Assembly: GCA_937988885.1 (NCBI GenBank)
Contig: CALKHR010000197.1
Location: forward strand, 6,880 to 70,879
Direction of reading: 5' to 3'
From: an uncultured Roseiflexaceae bacterium
GTDB lineage: Bacteria > Chloroflexota > Chloroflexia > Chloroflexales > Roseiflexaceae
Length of the DNA stretch: 64,000 nt
Part shown: positions 35,236-43,729 of the stretch, piece after piece
Numbering within the stretch: the stretch's first letter is position 1
Layout: each line of letters opens with the position of its first letter
Made by a program: the position numbers and the translations under genes
Notes under the pieces: generated by a model
What the model was told of the DNA's origin: nothing
What the model saw: only the letters and a program-made list of their open reading frames with translations
Databases searched by the model: none

Positions 35236-35617
35236 CGTACCCTCCTTGAGAAAACAGCTACAATCGTCTATCGTGCCATTGTTCCGTTGATCGAATGGTT
35301 TACGCCTCCTTTCCTGCGCATAATTGCGCCGTAATCGTGCTGTACTGTGGAGATAATGTCATCCAGACGGTGAAGATCGGGAAATGGTTCCTGGGTTTGA
35401 GGTATCCGCAGATTTCCGGATTGGAGAAGGGGAAATGAGAGTGATCTGTGGGAAATGATCGGGTGGTCAATTACGTTATACCAGCCGAACAACGTAATAC
35501 TACATCCCAAGAACAGCTTGCACTGTCGTAATCACCTCTGCATCATTGACACGTCAATCCGCTCCCGCTACAATCTGCACGTCGTTCGCCGATAATTTGA
35601 TGAGGTTAGGTACTCGC
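35236..35617. other. Divergent intergenic region with an inverted repeat
   Basis: This 382-nt stretch separates the divergent lipoprotein and murT genes. No gene is seen. It holds ATTACGTT at 35470-35477 and its mirror AACGTAAT at 35491-35498, 13 nt apart, a possible operator controlling either direction. Confidence 0.55.
35470..35498. promoter_or_regulatory. Inverted repeat ATTACGTT-N13-AACGTAAT
   Basis: A perfect 8-bp dyad with a 13-nt spacer lies in the divergent region between the YfbK-type lipoprotein and murT, about 120 nt before murT. The arrangement suits a dimeric regulator, but no regulator is identified. Confidence 0.45.
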
Positions 35618-37066
35618 GTGCAACTGATAGATATTCGCTTGGCAGCCGCGATCGCTGCTGGTAAAGCCGCAGGGATGGCGAGCCGCCTCTTGGGCCGAGG
35701 TGGCGGCACAACCTTGCCGGGTGTGGTCGCACGCCGGATCGCGCCCAATACGCTGAGGCGCATCAGCGCCGCGTTGCCGCAGGGCGTGGTGCTCGTGGCG
35801 GGCACCAACGGCAAAACCACCACCACACGCATGATCGCGACGATGCTGACCGATCAGAAGCGCAATGTGCTGCACAACCGCGCTGGCGCAAACTTGGTGA
35901 GCGGCTTGACTGCCACGGCCCTCTCGGGTAGCAGCGTCACCGGGCGGGTGCGCGCCGACCTGGGCCTGTTCGAGACCGACGAGGCCGCGCTGCCCGACGC
36001 CTTGGCCGAGACGCAGCCGCGCTTGGTATTGTTGAATAATCTGTTTCGCGATCAACTCGACCGCTACGGCGAAGTCGATACGATCGCCGGACGTTGGCGC
36101 ACAGCGCTGGCGCAACTGCCCGCCACCGCCACCGTCCTGCTCAACGCCGATGATCCGGCGATCGCCGCGCTAGGCGAGGGCTTGACGGCCCGTGTGCTGT
36201 ACTATGGCCTGGAAGATACGCGCCACGCCACTGGTGCGGCTATGCACATCGCCGACTCGCAGTTCTGCCGTCGCTGCGGCGCGCCCTACTACTACGACGC
36301 CGTGTTCTACGCGCATATCGGCCATTACCGCTGCGAGCAGTGCGGCCACCAGCGCCCGCAACCGCACATCAAACTCGAACGGCTCGATCTGTCCGGCACC
36401 GCTGGGTCGCGCCTGTTCGTCTCGTATCCAGCGCGCTTGGCCACGGGCATCCCGCTCGATGCCGAGCGCAGTTATTTGGAGATCGCGCTGCCGCTGCCGG
36501 GCCTCTACAACGCCAACAACGCGCTCGCCGCCAGTGCAGCCGCCCTGCTGCTGGGCCTTACGCCCGTGGGTGTGCGCAGCACGCTAGAGGCATTTAGCGC
36601 AGCCTTCGGTCGGATAGAGCGGGTGGACGCGAACGGCAAGCCCTTGCTGATGGCGCTGATCAAGAACCCGGTGGGCGCTAGCGAGACGGTGCGCATGCTG
36701 ACCACGCCCGAACAACCCGATCAGCCCGTCATGCTCGATCTGCTTGTGGCGATCAACGATAAATACGCCGATGGCACCGATGTCTCGTGGCTGTGGGATG
36801 CCGATTTCGAGCGGCTGGCCGGACACGTGGCGCGGGCCGTGGTGAGCGGGACGCGCGCCGCCGATATGGCAGTGCGCCTCAAATACGCAGGCGTCGAGCA
36901 GGAGCGCATTGTGGTCGAGCCTGACCTGGCTACCGCAGTGGATCGAGCGTTGGCGCAGTTGCCGCCGGGCCGCACACTCTACACCCTGCCGACCTACACG
37001 GCCATGCTCGAATTGCGGGCCGAGCTCGCCCGCCGCAACTGGGTGCGGCCATTCTGGGAGGATTAA
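35618..37066 (+). CDS. murT: MurT-type Mur ligase (lipid II isoglutaminyl synthase subunit)
   Basis: This is the ligase half of the MurT/GatD complex that amidates the alpha-carboxyl of D-Glu in lipid II, in the cytoplasm. The P-loop is VVLVAGTNGKTTTTRMIATM near residue 70. Two zinc-ribbon Cys pairs (FCRRCGAPYYYDAVFYAHIG and YRCEQCGHQ) and the C-terminal segment INDKYADGTDVSWLWDADFE with the MurT-specific Asp are all present. GTG 35618 is chosen because AGGTTAGG lies seven bases upstream and the N-terminus then matches the family; ATG at 35600 is possible. The partner gatD, usually the next gene, is missing; a von Willebrand lipoprotein follows instead. Confidence 0.9.
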   Translation: MQLIDIRLAAAIAAGKAAGMASRLLGRGGGTTLPGVVARRIAPNTLRRISAALPQGVVLVAGTNGKTTTTRMIATMLTDQKRNVLHNRAGANLVSGLTATALSGSSVTGRVRADLGLFETDEAALPDALAETQPRLVLLNNLFRDQLDRYGEVDTIAGRWRTALAQLPATATVLLNADDPAIAALGEGLTARVLYYGLEDTRHATGAAMHIADSQFCRRCGAPYYYDAVFYAHIGHYRCEQCGHQRPQPHIKLERLDLSGTAGSRLFVSYPARLATGIPLDAERSYLEIALPLPGLYNANNALAASAAALLLGLTPVGVRSTLEAFSAAFGRIERVDANGKPLLMALIKNPVGASETVRMLTTPEQPDQPVMLDLLVAINDKYADGTDVSWLWDADFERLAGHVARAVVSGTRAADMAVRLKYAGVEQERIVVEPDLATAVDRALAQLPPGRTLYTLPTYTAMLELRAELARRNWVRPFWED

Positions 37067-37142
37067 AAAAACAGGGAACTGACTCAAACCATTGGGCGTC
37101 ATGCGAGTAACGTTCGTTACAAATGCCCTTGAGGAGGTTCCT

Positions 37143-38492
37143 ATGCAATCGAAAGGTTCGACCCTCCCGCCGCACCTCTGGTTGGTGCTGATTCTTGCGC
37201 TGCTGCTCACCGCTTGTGGCGGCAGCGCTGCGAGTCCGGCGGCTGCGCCAACCGTGCAGCCTGCTCAATCCGATGCAGATTCCTCTAGCAGGCAACCAGC
37301 GCCTGCACCCATACCAACCGCTGCCCCTGCCTCATCTGCCGGAGGAGGCGCGCCCCTTCCCCCCGTAGCGCCCGCCGGCGAGCTCGACAGCGCGATCGGC
37401 GCGCACGTCACCCCCATCCCGCCAAAATTCGAGCCGCACAACACGCAGCAATCACCGGCACTCAAAGCTGGCATGGTTGATGACAACGCCGATTTCAGGG
37501 CGTACCTCGACTACCTCAAACGCTCATCCTATGTGACGGCTCTGAAGGTCGATGTGCAAGAGCGCTACCTGCTGACCGTGCTGAATCGGCAGCAGCAGCC
37601 CATCCTCAATGCCCGTGTGCGCATGTTCGATGGCGAACAGCAAGTATTTGAGGGTCGCACCGTCGCAGGCGGCCAGACCATCTTCCTGCCGAAACTGTGG
37701 AATCTCTCCGACAATGCGCAGAATCTGCGGGTGGTGGTTGAAAAGGGCAACAGTGTTGCGGAGGGCACTCTGACGCGCAACGGCCAGAATGCCACCTTTG
37801 TGCTGGATGACGCCGAAGCGCTGCCCGAGACGCCTCGGCTCGACGTACTGTTCCTGCTCGACGCCACAGGCAGTATGGGCGATGAGATACGCCAGATCCA
37901 GCAGACGATCGCCAGTATCGCCGAGCGCATCAACGCCTTCTCGCCGCGTCCCGACTTGCGCTTTGGCTTGGTAGCCTATCGCGACCACGGCGACGACTAC
38001 GTCACCAGAGTGTACGATTTCACGTCGAATTTGAGTGACTTCCAAATGCGATTGGCGGAGGTGCGGGCCGATGGTGGCGGCGATACGCCCGAAGCGCTGA
38101 ACGAAGGGCTGTACGAAGCGATCAAAGGCGTGACGTGGTCCAGGGATGCGGTGCGGTTGGTGTTCTTGGTGGCGGATGCCCCGCCGCACATCGAGCAGCA
38201 GCAGGTCACCTATCTGGATGGCACCAAGGCCGCGAACATCGAGGGCATTAAAGTATTCCCGATCGCTGCCAGCAACTCGGATGCTAATGCCGAGTACGTC
38301 TTCCGCCAGATCGCGCAGCAGACCTTGGGCCGTTTTGTATTTCTCACCTATCAGTACGGCCAGAACTCAGGCACGCCCGGCGACACCACAGTACACGATG
38401 TTGACCCAGACTCGTTCACAGTGGAGCGACTCGATGATCTGATCGTGCAGGTGGTTCAGCGGGAACTGGCGCTAGCGCAGGGCGCACTGTAA
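37143..38492 (+). CDS. Von Willebrand factor A lipoprotein
   Basis: The protein has 449 residues with a lipoprotein signal (LWLVLILALLLTACGGS), a Pro/Ala-rich spacer of about 60 residues, and a beta-rich domain at about 115-230. A von Willebrand domain follows at about 235-430 with the metal-site pattern FLLDATGSMGDEI (Thr in place of the first Ser). Later landmarks are DLRFGLVAYRDHGDDY and FPIAASNSDANAEYVF. GAGGAGG before ATG 37143 is a strong ribosome site; an upstream in-frame ATG at 37092 is unlikely. It lies 76 nt after murT on the same strand. It is only distantly like the YfbK-type lipoprotein on the other side of murT. Confidence 0.87.
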   Translation: MQSKGSTLPPHLWLVLILALLLTACGGSAASPAAAPTVQPAQSDADSSSRQPAPAPIPTAAPASSAGGGAPLPPVAPAGELDSAIGAHVTPIPPKFEPHNTQQSPALKAGMVDDNADFRAYLDYLKRSSYVTALKVDVQERYLLTVLNRQQQPILNARVRMFDGEQQVFEGRTVAGGQTIFLPKLWNLSDNAQNLRVVVEKGNSVAEGTLTRNGQNATFVLDDAEALPETPRLDVLFLLDATGSMGDEIRQIQQTIASIAERINAFSPRPDLRFGLVAYRDHGDDYVTRVYDFTSNLSDFQMRLAEVRADGGGDTPEALNEGLYEAIKGVTWSRDAVRLVFLVADAPPHIEQQQVTYLDGTKAANIEGIKVFPIAASNSDANAEYVFRQIAQQTLGRFVFLTYQYGQNSGTPGDTTVHDVDPDSFTVERLDDLIVQVVQRELALAQGAL

Positions 38493-38519
38493 CGCTTCGC
38501 TCAAAGCGATCCTGCATCT

Positions 38520-38880
38520 AAGAAGCTTTCTAAAAAGCATCAGGACGTTGTGAGCAAGAGAAACCTGCGTGTCAGCGAGCAAAAAGCGCATACAGACCAC
38601 CGAACAAGGACCATACCGAGGAATCAAACGATACCCACCTGACAGAGCGGATTCCTTAGGGTCCAGGGGCGATAAGCCCCGGCTGGGGGTTTCCAAAGGG
38701 GCCGCAGTCGGCCCTTTGGGCTTGCGCAGCAGCCGAGTTCTTCGTGAGTACGCGCTTTCTCGCCGAATGGCGCATCCCACGCTCTTGTAAAGGAGAAACA
38801 TGCATCTCAAAACGCGCAGTACGTTTCTCTCTTTGTCCATCTGATTTCTGTTTTCCGCATTAGAAAGCTTTTCAGAAAGC
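38520..38880 (+). ncRNA. Candidate structured non-coding RNA
   Basis: This gene-free stretch shows several nested complementarities. AAGCTTTCTAA (38523-38533) and TTAGAAAGCTT (38860-38870) could form a closing helix. AGGAATC (38619-38625) pairs with GATTCCT (38650-38656), GGGGC (38666-38670) with GCCCC (38676-38680) around the loop GATAA, and a 12-nt arm CCAAAGGGGCCG (38693-38704) with CGGCCCTTTGG (38709-38719). The strand is uncertain. I checked for RNase P RNA, tmRNA, SRP RNA and common riboswitch cores and did not find their invariant segments. Open frames on either strand are Arg/Ser/Pro-rich as expected of a structured RNA. Confidence 0.4.
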
Positions 38881-38914
38881 CTCTAACAGTTCTTTACTCC
38901 CCCCGAACAAGATG

Positions 38915-38949
38915 ATGACGATGCGTTGCATAGAACGGCGCATCGTCAT
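38915..38949. terminator. Stem-loop downstream of the RNA candidate
   Basis: ATGACGATGCG at 38915-38925 pairs perfectly with CGCATCGTCAT at 38939-38949. It could be the 3' end of the RNA candidate at 38520-38880. The T content after it is low, so it is a weak terminator at best. Confidence 0.45.
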
Positions 38950-38991
38950 TATGCTTTACAGCTCAATCGATGACCATCAGGCTCAATCAAG

Positions 38992-39020
38992 CAAAACAGC
39001 CCACGGTAAACGTGGGCTGT
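38992..39020 (-). terminator. Intrinsic terminator of the second ECF sigma gene
   Basis: ACAGCCCACG at 38996-39005 pairs with CGTGGGCTGT at 39011-39020. Read on the minus strand the stem is followed by TTTTGC, 23 nt after the sigma gene stop. Confidence 0.85.
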
Positions 39021-39042
39021 AACGTGCCAAACTGTATCGATT

Positions 39043-39552
39043 TTAGCTTTGGTACACCTGGCGAAAGCGCTCGCGGGCGCGGAACAGCCGCGTTTTGACT
39101 GCGCTATTCGAGCAGCCGAGCGCATCGGCGATCTCCTGCGTGCCGCGTCCTTGGCAGGAGTGCAGCACCAGCGGTAGACGGTACATCGGAGGGATCTGCT
39201 CTAGGGCGGCGTGAACTGGCTCCTGCTCGTCGAGGCGCGATTCCACCACGTGCGAGCCACTGTGGAGATCAGTGTCGAGCAGGCCGGTAAAGCGGATGCG
39301 ACGGCGGCGACGAAGGTAATCGTAAGCGGTGTTGGTAGCAATGCGATACAGCCATGCTGCTACGCTTGCTGCGCTATCACGCTGATCCCAAGCGCGTAAC
39401 GCCTTGATAAACGTCTCCTGACAAAGATCCTCGGCTGCCTCTCGATCACTCACGAGCCGTGTGAGATATGCTAACAACGGGCGCTGATATTCTTGGTAGA
39501 GCATCTCGATGTAGGCACCAGCTTGTAGCCGGGTCTCGGTCTGCGGCAGCAT
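39043..39552 (-). CDS. ECF-type RNA polymerase sigma factor (orphan)
   Basis: This is a 169-residue ECF sigma factor. Region 2 spans about residues 10-85 (YIEMLYQEYQRPLLAYLTRL, AAEDLCQETFIKALRAWDQ, VAAWLYRIATNTAYDYLRRR). Region 4 spans about 110-165 (PVHAALEQIPPMYRLPLVLH and TQEIADALGCSNSAVKTRLF). It resembles the RpoE-like or SigW-like groups. ATG 39552 is preferred since AGGAGA lies upstream; an in-frame start 93 bases further up has no ribosome site. No anti-sigma gene is adjacent, unlike the ECF gene at 13 kb, so its control must lie elsewhere. Confidence 0.9.
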   Translation of the reverse strand: MLPQTETRLQAGAYIEMLYQEYQRPLLAYLTRLVSDREAAEDLCQETFIKALRAWDQRDSAASVAAWLYRIATNTAYDYLRRRRRIRFTGLLDTDLHSGSHVVESRLDEQEPVHAALEQIPPMYRLPLVLHSCQGRGTQEIADALGCSNSAVKTRLFRARERFRQVYQS

Positions 39553-39922
39553 TAGCTTGTCTCCTAATATATATCTAAAGAGCGAATTGCTCGTACATTT
39601 GTCATTCGTCAATTGGGGAGACCTATGCCACGAGTACAGTGTCAAGGCGCTACTTAGTTGATGTTCATCCGTATGGCATATGTCATATCGGGAGTATAGC
39701 AGTGAGGCATCAAAACACCATCAGACTGCTGTTTTATGTGATGCTCGTCGCTAGTACGACCTTGAGGCTCAGTCTTAAGAAGCAGATGGCTCATTCAAAA
39801 GATCGAGGATAGAATTCATTTACGAATCTTTAACGAAGTCTTAGGAATCGACCCTCAGAAACACACAAAAACATAGTAAAATAATTTGAAAGTTGCCATT
39901 CTCCCATCCTTAGGAAACAAAT
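39553..39922. other. Divergent intergenic region between sigma and Nudix genes
   Basis: This 370-nt region is AT-rich compared with the coding parts. It must hold promoters for both flanking genes, but no box is clear enough to mark. No gene is seen. Confidence 0.4.
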
Positions 39923-40417
39923 ATGTTTCAGAAACACAGTCACTGCTCTTACTGTGGCTCTCGCTTCGAGGATTTGGTTGCGTGGCCCCGTCATTGTGAG
40001 GTATGTGGCAATACGACCTACTTAAATCCTCTCCCAGTTGCGGTGGTTGTGCTCCCAGTTGATCACGGCGTTTTGTTGGTTCGTCGTTCAATTCCTCCGC
40101 ATGTTGGAGGCCTTGCTCTGCCAGGTGGCTATATCAATTTCGGTGAGACATGGCAGGCAGCCGCAGCTCGTGAGCTGTTCGAGGAGACGGGTATTACGGT
40201 CGATGCTGAAGAATTGCGCGAATTTCGAGTGTTGAGCGCGCCTGAAGGCATGCTTCTCATCTTTGCGCTTGCTCAACACCGTCGTCGAGAAGAACTGCCA
40301 ACACATATGCCGAATGCCGAAGCAAGCGAGTGGTTGATCGGCGATGCGACGACTCCTGTAGTTTTTGACTTACATGCTCAAGTTATTTGTGAATTTATGC
40401 GGAAAATGCATACATAA
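39923..40417 (+). CDS. Nudix hydrolase with N-terminal zinc ribbon
   Basis: This 164-residue protein has a zinc ribbon near residues 8-30 (CSYCGSRF and CEVCGNTTYLNPLP). Its Nudix box begins GGYINFGETWQAAAARELFE near residue 65 and ends EETG, which matches GX5EX7REUXEEXGU. Nudix enzymes cleave nucleoside diphosphates linked to another group. The zinc-ribbon type resembles NADH pyrophosphatase-like and MutT-like members, but the substrate is not fixed by the sequence. AGGAAACAA lies close upstream of ATG 39923. Confidence 0.9.
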   Translation: MFQKHSHCSYCGSRFEDLVAWPRHCEVCGNTTYLNPLPVAVVVLPVDHGVLLVRRSIPPHVGGLALPGGYINFGETWQAAAARELFEETGITVDAEELREFRVLSAPEGMLLIFALAQHRRREELPTHMPNAEASEWLIGDATTPVVFDLHAQVICEFMRKMHT

Positions 40418-40976
40418 GCGCTTTTTAGCTCATTATGAGCATGTGAGTTGATAAGTTCACGTACTATGTCCTTACTCTACTCCTGCCACATGGCCTATAT
40501 CTAATCACCATATAATCCTATTCTCGAGCGGGAAGGAATCTGCTATCATTAATTGGCCTAGCTAACTTATCTATACCTTTCGATTCTCGAAGGATTGCGG
40601 TTGATACATATTCCTGCCTCTGTAAGAACACCACGCCGTGTGATTCATTAGGCCCTTCGTAACACAAATAGTTACTCACATCATCTGCTTTTAGCATACG
40701 TTGTACTCGTATCATATATCTTTATCGATCTCTTGAAGCGATAAAGATATATGATATGGTTTTCGTATCGGCAGAATTAGGAGTGTTGTCTTATTTCTCT
40801 GAGAAGTGTTATTATTTCTTCTTAATGTATTAGTTGTTCAGTTTAGTTATCCTAACACTGTTTAGATATTATAATTGAACCTATTAATGTACTCTATTTA
40901 GCTAAGGCTAACACGACCTGATCATCGTTGACATGAGCAACCTTTGTTTATGATCAAGGCGAAGGAGAGACGGTGT
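40418..40976. other. AT-rich non-coding stretch
   Basis: About 560 nt are markedly AT-richer than neighbours. A frame at 40518-40715 on the minus strand (65 residues starting MIRVQRMLKADDVSNYL) has a fairly protein-like composition but no ribosome site or recognised domain, so it is a doubtful gene or a remnant. A perfect long inverted repeat lies at 40711-40755. The rest is the upstream region of the hybrid histidine kinase. Confidence 0.5.
40711..40755. repeat. Perfect 17-bp AT-rich inverted repeat
   Basis: ATCATATATCTTTATCG at 40711-40727 is the exact reverse complement of CGATAAAGATATATGAT at 40739-40755, with an 11-nt loop. It could be a terminator (TTTT follows a few bases later on the plus strand) or an operator, or mark the edge of a foreign insert. 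It overlaps the start of the doubtful minus-strand frame. Confidence 0.85.
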
Positions 40977-43112
40977 ATGCTCACAACGATCAAACTCTCA
41001 TCTCAGCAGCAGGAACAGCAACGAGTCCAACTCCAGCAGTTATTGCGTTGGATCTTGCCGGTAGCACTCAGTATGGCCGTGTTGCAAGTGTTAGCCGGGA
41101 TAATGACGTCATCATGGGTCATTATGGTATCCGCGATCCCTACCTATTGCTTTTCGATGCTGATGTTCTTGGCACTCTGGTTCATCTCCCACGGCAAACT
41201 GATGCAGAGTGTCATGACGATTAGTTTTGGGTTTTATATCGTTGCGATCGCCCTGTTTATCTTAGTGCCCGCCTGGCATCCTGTGCTGGTATTTGGCCCA
41301 TTTATCGCGGTTGTGGTGACGCTCCCCTATGTGTCGAGCCGCGTGCTCTCGTATTTGAGCGCGCTTACGTGGATCGTGTTGTTGCTCTTGGCGATCCTGT
41401 CGCGGGTGCTTAAGCCCACCCACGTCCCCCCACAAATCGCCGTCGATGTGGTGCTCGTCAGCGTCACCGTTACGATTCCCCCGATCTTCCTCCTGTTGCT
41501 GTGGCAGTACCACAAGCAACTCAACAACCTGTTGATGCAGGCTTTGGAGGCGAACGCTTCGCTGGAGGCCGCGATGGCCGAGGCGCAATCGGCTCGCGCC
41601 GCCGCCGAGCAGGCGAGCGAGCTAAAGACGCAGTTCTTGGCCAATATGTCGCACGAACTGCGCACACCGCTCAACTCCATCATTAACTTCACCCGCATCC
41701 TGAGCGCCGGTATGCGCGGCCCGGTCACCAGCGAACAGCGCGATTATCTCGCGCGTGTGCGCCAGAGCGGCGAGCACCTCTTGGGCCTGATCAACGATAT
41801 TCTGGACCTCTCCAAGATTGAGGCTGGCCGTGTTGATCTGCAGATCGAGGCGGTGCAGATCACGCCGTTGATCCAGGGTGTGATGGCCACCGCAGCGGGT
41901 TTGACCAAGGATAAGCCGCTGATCCTACGCCAGGAGTTGGCTCCGCATTTGCCACCCGTCGCCGCTGATCGCACGCGCCTGCGCCAGATTCTGCTGAACC
42001 TGCTCTCCAATGCCGCAAAGTTCACTCATAGCGGCGCGATCACTGTCCGAGCGCATCAGCAAGGCTCACAACTGATCATCAGCGTCTCCGACACAGGTAT
42101 CGGCATCGCTCCGGAAGATCTCACCACGATCTTTGAGGAGTTCCGCCAACTCGAAGCTTCAGCGAATCGGCGTTACGAGGGCACTGGCTTGGGCTTGGCG
42201 ATCTGCCGGAAGTTGGTGAAGTTGCACGGCGGAGATTTGTGGGTCGAGAGCACGCCCAATGTCGGCTCGATGTTCTCTTTTAACTTGCCGATTGTGTCGC
42301 AGCTGCCGAGCCAGGATGCCCACGCAACCCTCGCTTCCGCCACCGATACGGGCATCCCGCTGTTGGTGGTGGACGACGATCCGTTGTCGATCGAGATTAT
42401 TGCGACGAGCTTGGAGGACGAAGGGTACGCGGTGTATGGCCTCACCGATAGTCGCTGGGTGGTGCCGGAGGCGCGAACGCTGCGGCCAGCCGCGATCATT
42501 CTCGATGTGCTGATGCCACACAAAGACGGTTGGGAAGTGCTCGCCGAACTGAAGAGCGAGCCGCAACTGCAATCGGTGCCGATTATCCTTTATACGATTG
42601 TGGAGGAGCGAAAAATCGGCTTTTACCTGGGGGCGAGCGCTTACCTCACGAAGCCGATCGATATCGAACAATTGCGAATCACCTTGGGGCGCCTCGTGAG
42701 CCAGGATGCGTCGGTGTTGGTGATCGATGATGACCCCGATATGTGCGAGGCGCTGAGTGCGCAACTCGAGGCTGTTGGGAATTATCAGGTGACGATTGCG
42801 CAGGGCGGGCAGGATGGTCTCGCACAAGCAGCGGCAGCGCCACCCGATCTGATCATTCTCGATTTGATGATGCCCGAAGTGGATGGTTTCGCAGTGTTGT
42901 CGGCGCTTGAACAGCTGCCCCAAACGCGCTCCATTCCGGTGATTGTGCTGACAGCGAAGGAGCTTGATGCGTGGGAACGCGAGTTGCTTGAGCAACGTGT
43001 GCGAGGTTTGGTTCTCAAGGAATCGGCACCTCCAACGCAAGTACTTGACCATGTACGGGCTTTATTGGCCCAATCGAACTCTTTTTCAACGGTTGTGTAC
43101 GAAAAGGACTAA
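40977..43112 (+). CDS. Hybrid sensor histidine kinase with two receiver domains
   Basis: The protein has 711 residues. Residues about 25-185 contain five to six membrane helices. A short coiled linker follows (EANASLEAAMAEAQSARAAA), then HisKA with LANMSHELRTPLNSI near residue 226, the ATPase domain (LLNLLSNAAKFTH, DTGIGIAPEDL, GTGLGLAICRKL) to about 440, and two receiver domains (LLVVDDDPLS and VLVIDDDPDM) with phospho-Asp in ILDVLMPHKDG and ILDLMMPEVDG. ATG 40977 follows GGAGAGA. It is followed 3 nt later by a single-domain receiver gene, so the pair forms a multistep phosphorelay. Confidence 0.93.
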   Translation: MLTTIKLSSQQQEQQRVQLQQLLRWILPVALSMAVLQVLAGIMTSSWVIMVSAIPTYCFSMLMFLALWFISHGKLMQSVMTISFGFYIVAIALFILVPAWHPVLVFGPFIAVVVTLPYVSSRVLSYLSALTWIVLLLLAILSRVLKPTHVPPQIAVDVVLVSVTVTIPPIFLLLLWQYHKQLNNLLMQALEANASLEAAMAEAQSARAAAEQASELKTQFLANMSHELRTPLNSIINFTRILSAGMRGPVTSEQRDYLARVRQSGEHLLGLINDILDLSKIEAGRVDLQIEAVQITPLIQGVMATAAGLTKDKPLILRQELAPHLPPVAADRTRLRQILLNLLSNAAKFTHSGAITVRAHQQGSQLIISVSDTGIGIAPEDLTTIFEEFRQLEASANRRYEGTGLGLAICRKLVKLHGGDLWVESTPNVGSMFSFNLPIVSQLPSQDAHATLASATDTGIPLLVVDDDPLSIEIIATSLEDEGYAVYGLTDSRWVVPEARTLRPAAIILDVLMPHKDGWEVLAELKSEPQLQSVPIILYTIVEERKIGFYLGASAYLTKPIDIEQLRITLGRLVSQDASVLVIDDDPDMCEALSAQLEAVGNYQVTIAQGGQDGLAQAAAAPPDLIILDLMMPEVDGFAVLSALEQLPQTRSIPVIVLTAKELDAWERELLEQRVRGLVLKESAPPTQVLDHVRALLAQSNSFSTVVYEKD

Positions 43113-43115
43113 ACT

Positions 43116-43523
43116 ATGGTAGAGCCTGATCAGGCATGTGTTCTGGTTATCGAGGATGACATCAATAATTTGCTGGTGGTGACCGATTTTTTGCAGATGA
43201 TGGGTGTGAAGGAAGTTCATTCTCGTCTTGAGGGGTGGCAAGGCTTACAGTTGGCACAAACGTTGACGAATCTCGATCTGATCCTGCTTGATATCCAACT
43301 GCCAAACGAGGATGGTTACGCACTGCTCAAGCAGATTCGCTCAATCCCCTCCCTCAACCATATTCGTGTGGTGGCTGTCACTGCCAATGTGCTGCCGCAG
43401 GACGAGGCTCGCGCGCGCGAGGCTGGGTTCGATGGCTTTATCGGGAAACCGCTCGACTTCGACCGTTTCCCCCACCAGATTCGAGCGATCCTTCGTGGCG
43501 ATCAAGTGTGGATGGCGCGCTGA
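43116..43523 (+). CDS. Single-domain response regulator
   Basis: This 135-residue receiver-only protein has VLVIEDDINNLLV at the start, the phospho-Asp in LILLDIQLPNEDGYA near residue 55, VVAVTANVLPQ and the Lys in FIGKPLDFDRFP. It lacks any output domain. With its start only 3 nt after the hybrid kinase stop, it is likely its partner, working as a phosphate carrier or through protein contacts. Confidence 0.93.
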   Translation: MVEPDQACVLVIEDDINNLLVVTDFLQMMGVKEVHSRLEGWQGLQLAQTLTNLDLILLDIQLPNEDGYALLKQIRSIPSLNHIRVVAVTANVLPQDEARAREAGFDGFIGKPLDFDRFPHQIRAILRGDQVWMAR

Positions 43524-43558
43524 TACACCTTCAGGAGCACGCCATCCATCGGATGCGC

Positions 43559-43729
43559 CTATTCCCCATACCCTTCGGTATTGACGTAACTATACAGCCG
43601 TTGCAAAAGCTCGAATGATAAGGTTTTCCCTCCACCAGGTAGCTGTGCACGTTCCACGTACAGACGACGCAAGCGGTTCAACAGGGCCTCCACATAGGCG
43701 CGGCGTTCATCGGTTCGCGTATCCATCAT
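43559..43729 (-). CDS. Small charged protein of unknown function, 56 residues
   Basis: The frame from ATG 43729 to TAG 43559 encodes a 56-residue, highly charged and probably helical protein (MMDTRTDERRAYVEALLNRL at the start, then a GGGK turn and a Tyr-rich end). AAGGAG lies five bases upstream of the double ATG, an excellent ribosome site. No homolog is recognised. It lies convergent with the receiver gene, 36 nt from its stop. Its size explains why it would be missed by length-filtered gene calls. Confidence 0.65.
   Translation of the reverse strand: MMDTRTDERRAYVEALLNRLRRLYVERAQLPGGGKTLSFELLQRLYSYVNTEGYGE

Noticed and set aside
38493..38880. RNase P RNA, tmRNA or SRP RNA
   Set aside because: The invariant core segments of these RNAs are not found on either strand, so only a generic structured RNA is claimed.
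40518..40715. 65-residue frame on the minus strand
   Set aside because: It has a fairly protein-like composition but no ribosome site and no recognised domain, and its start overlaps an inverted repeat; left as doubtful.
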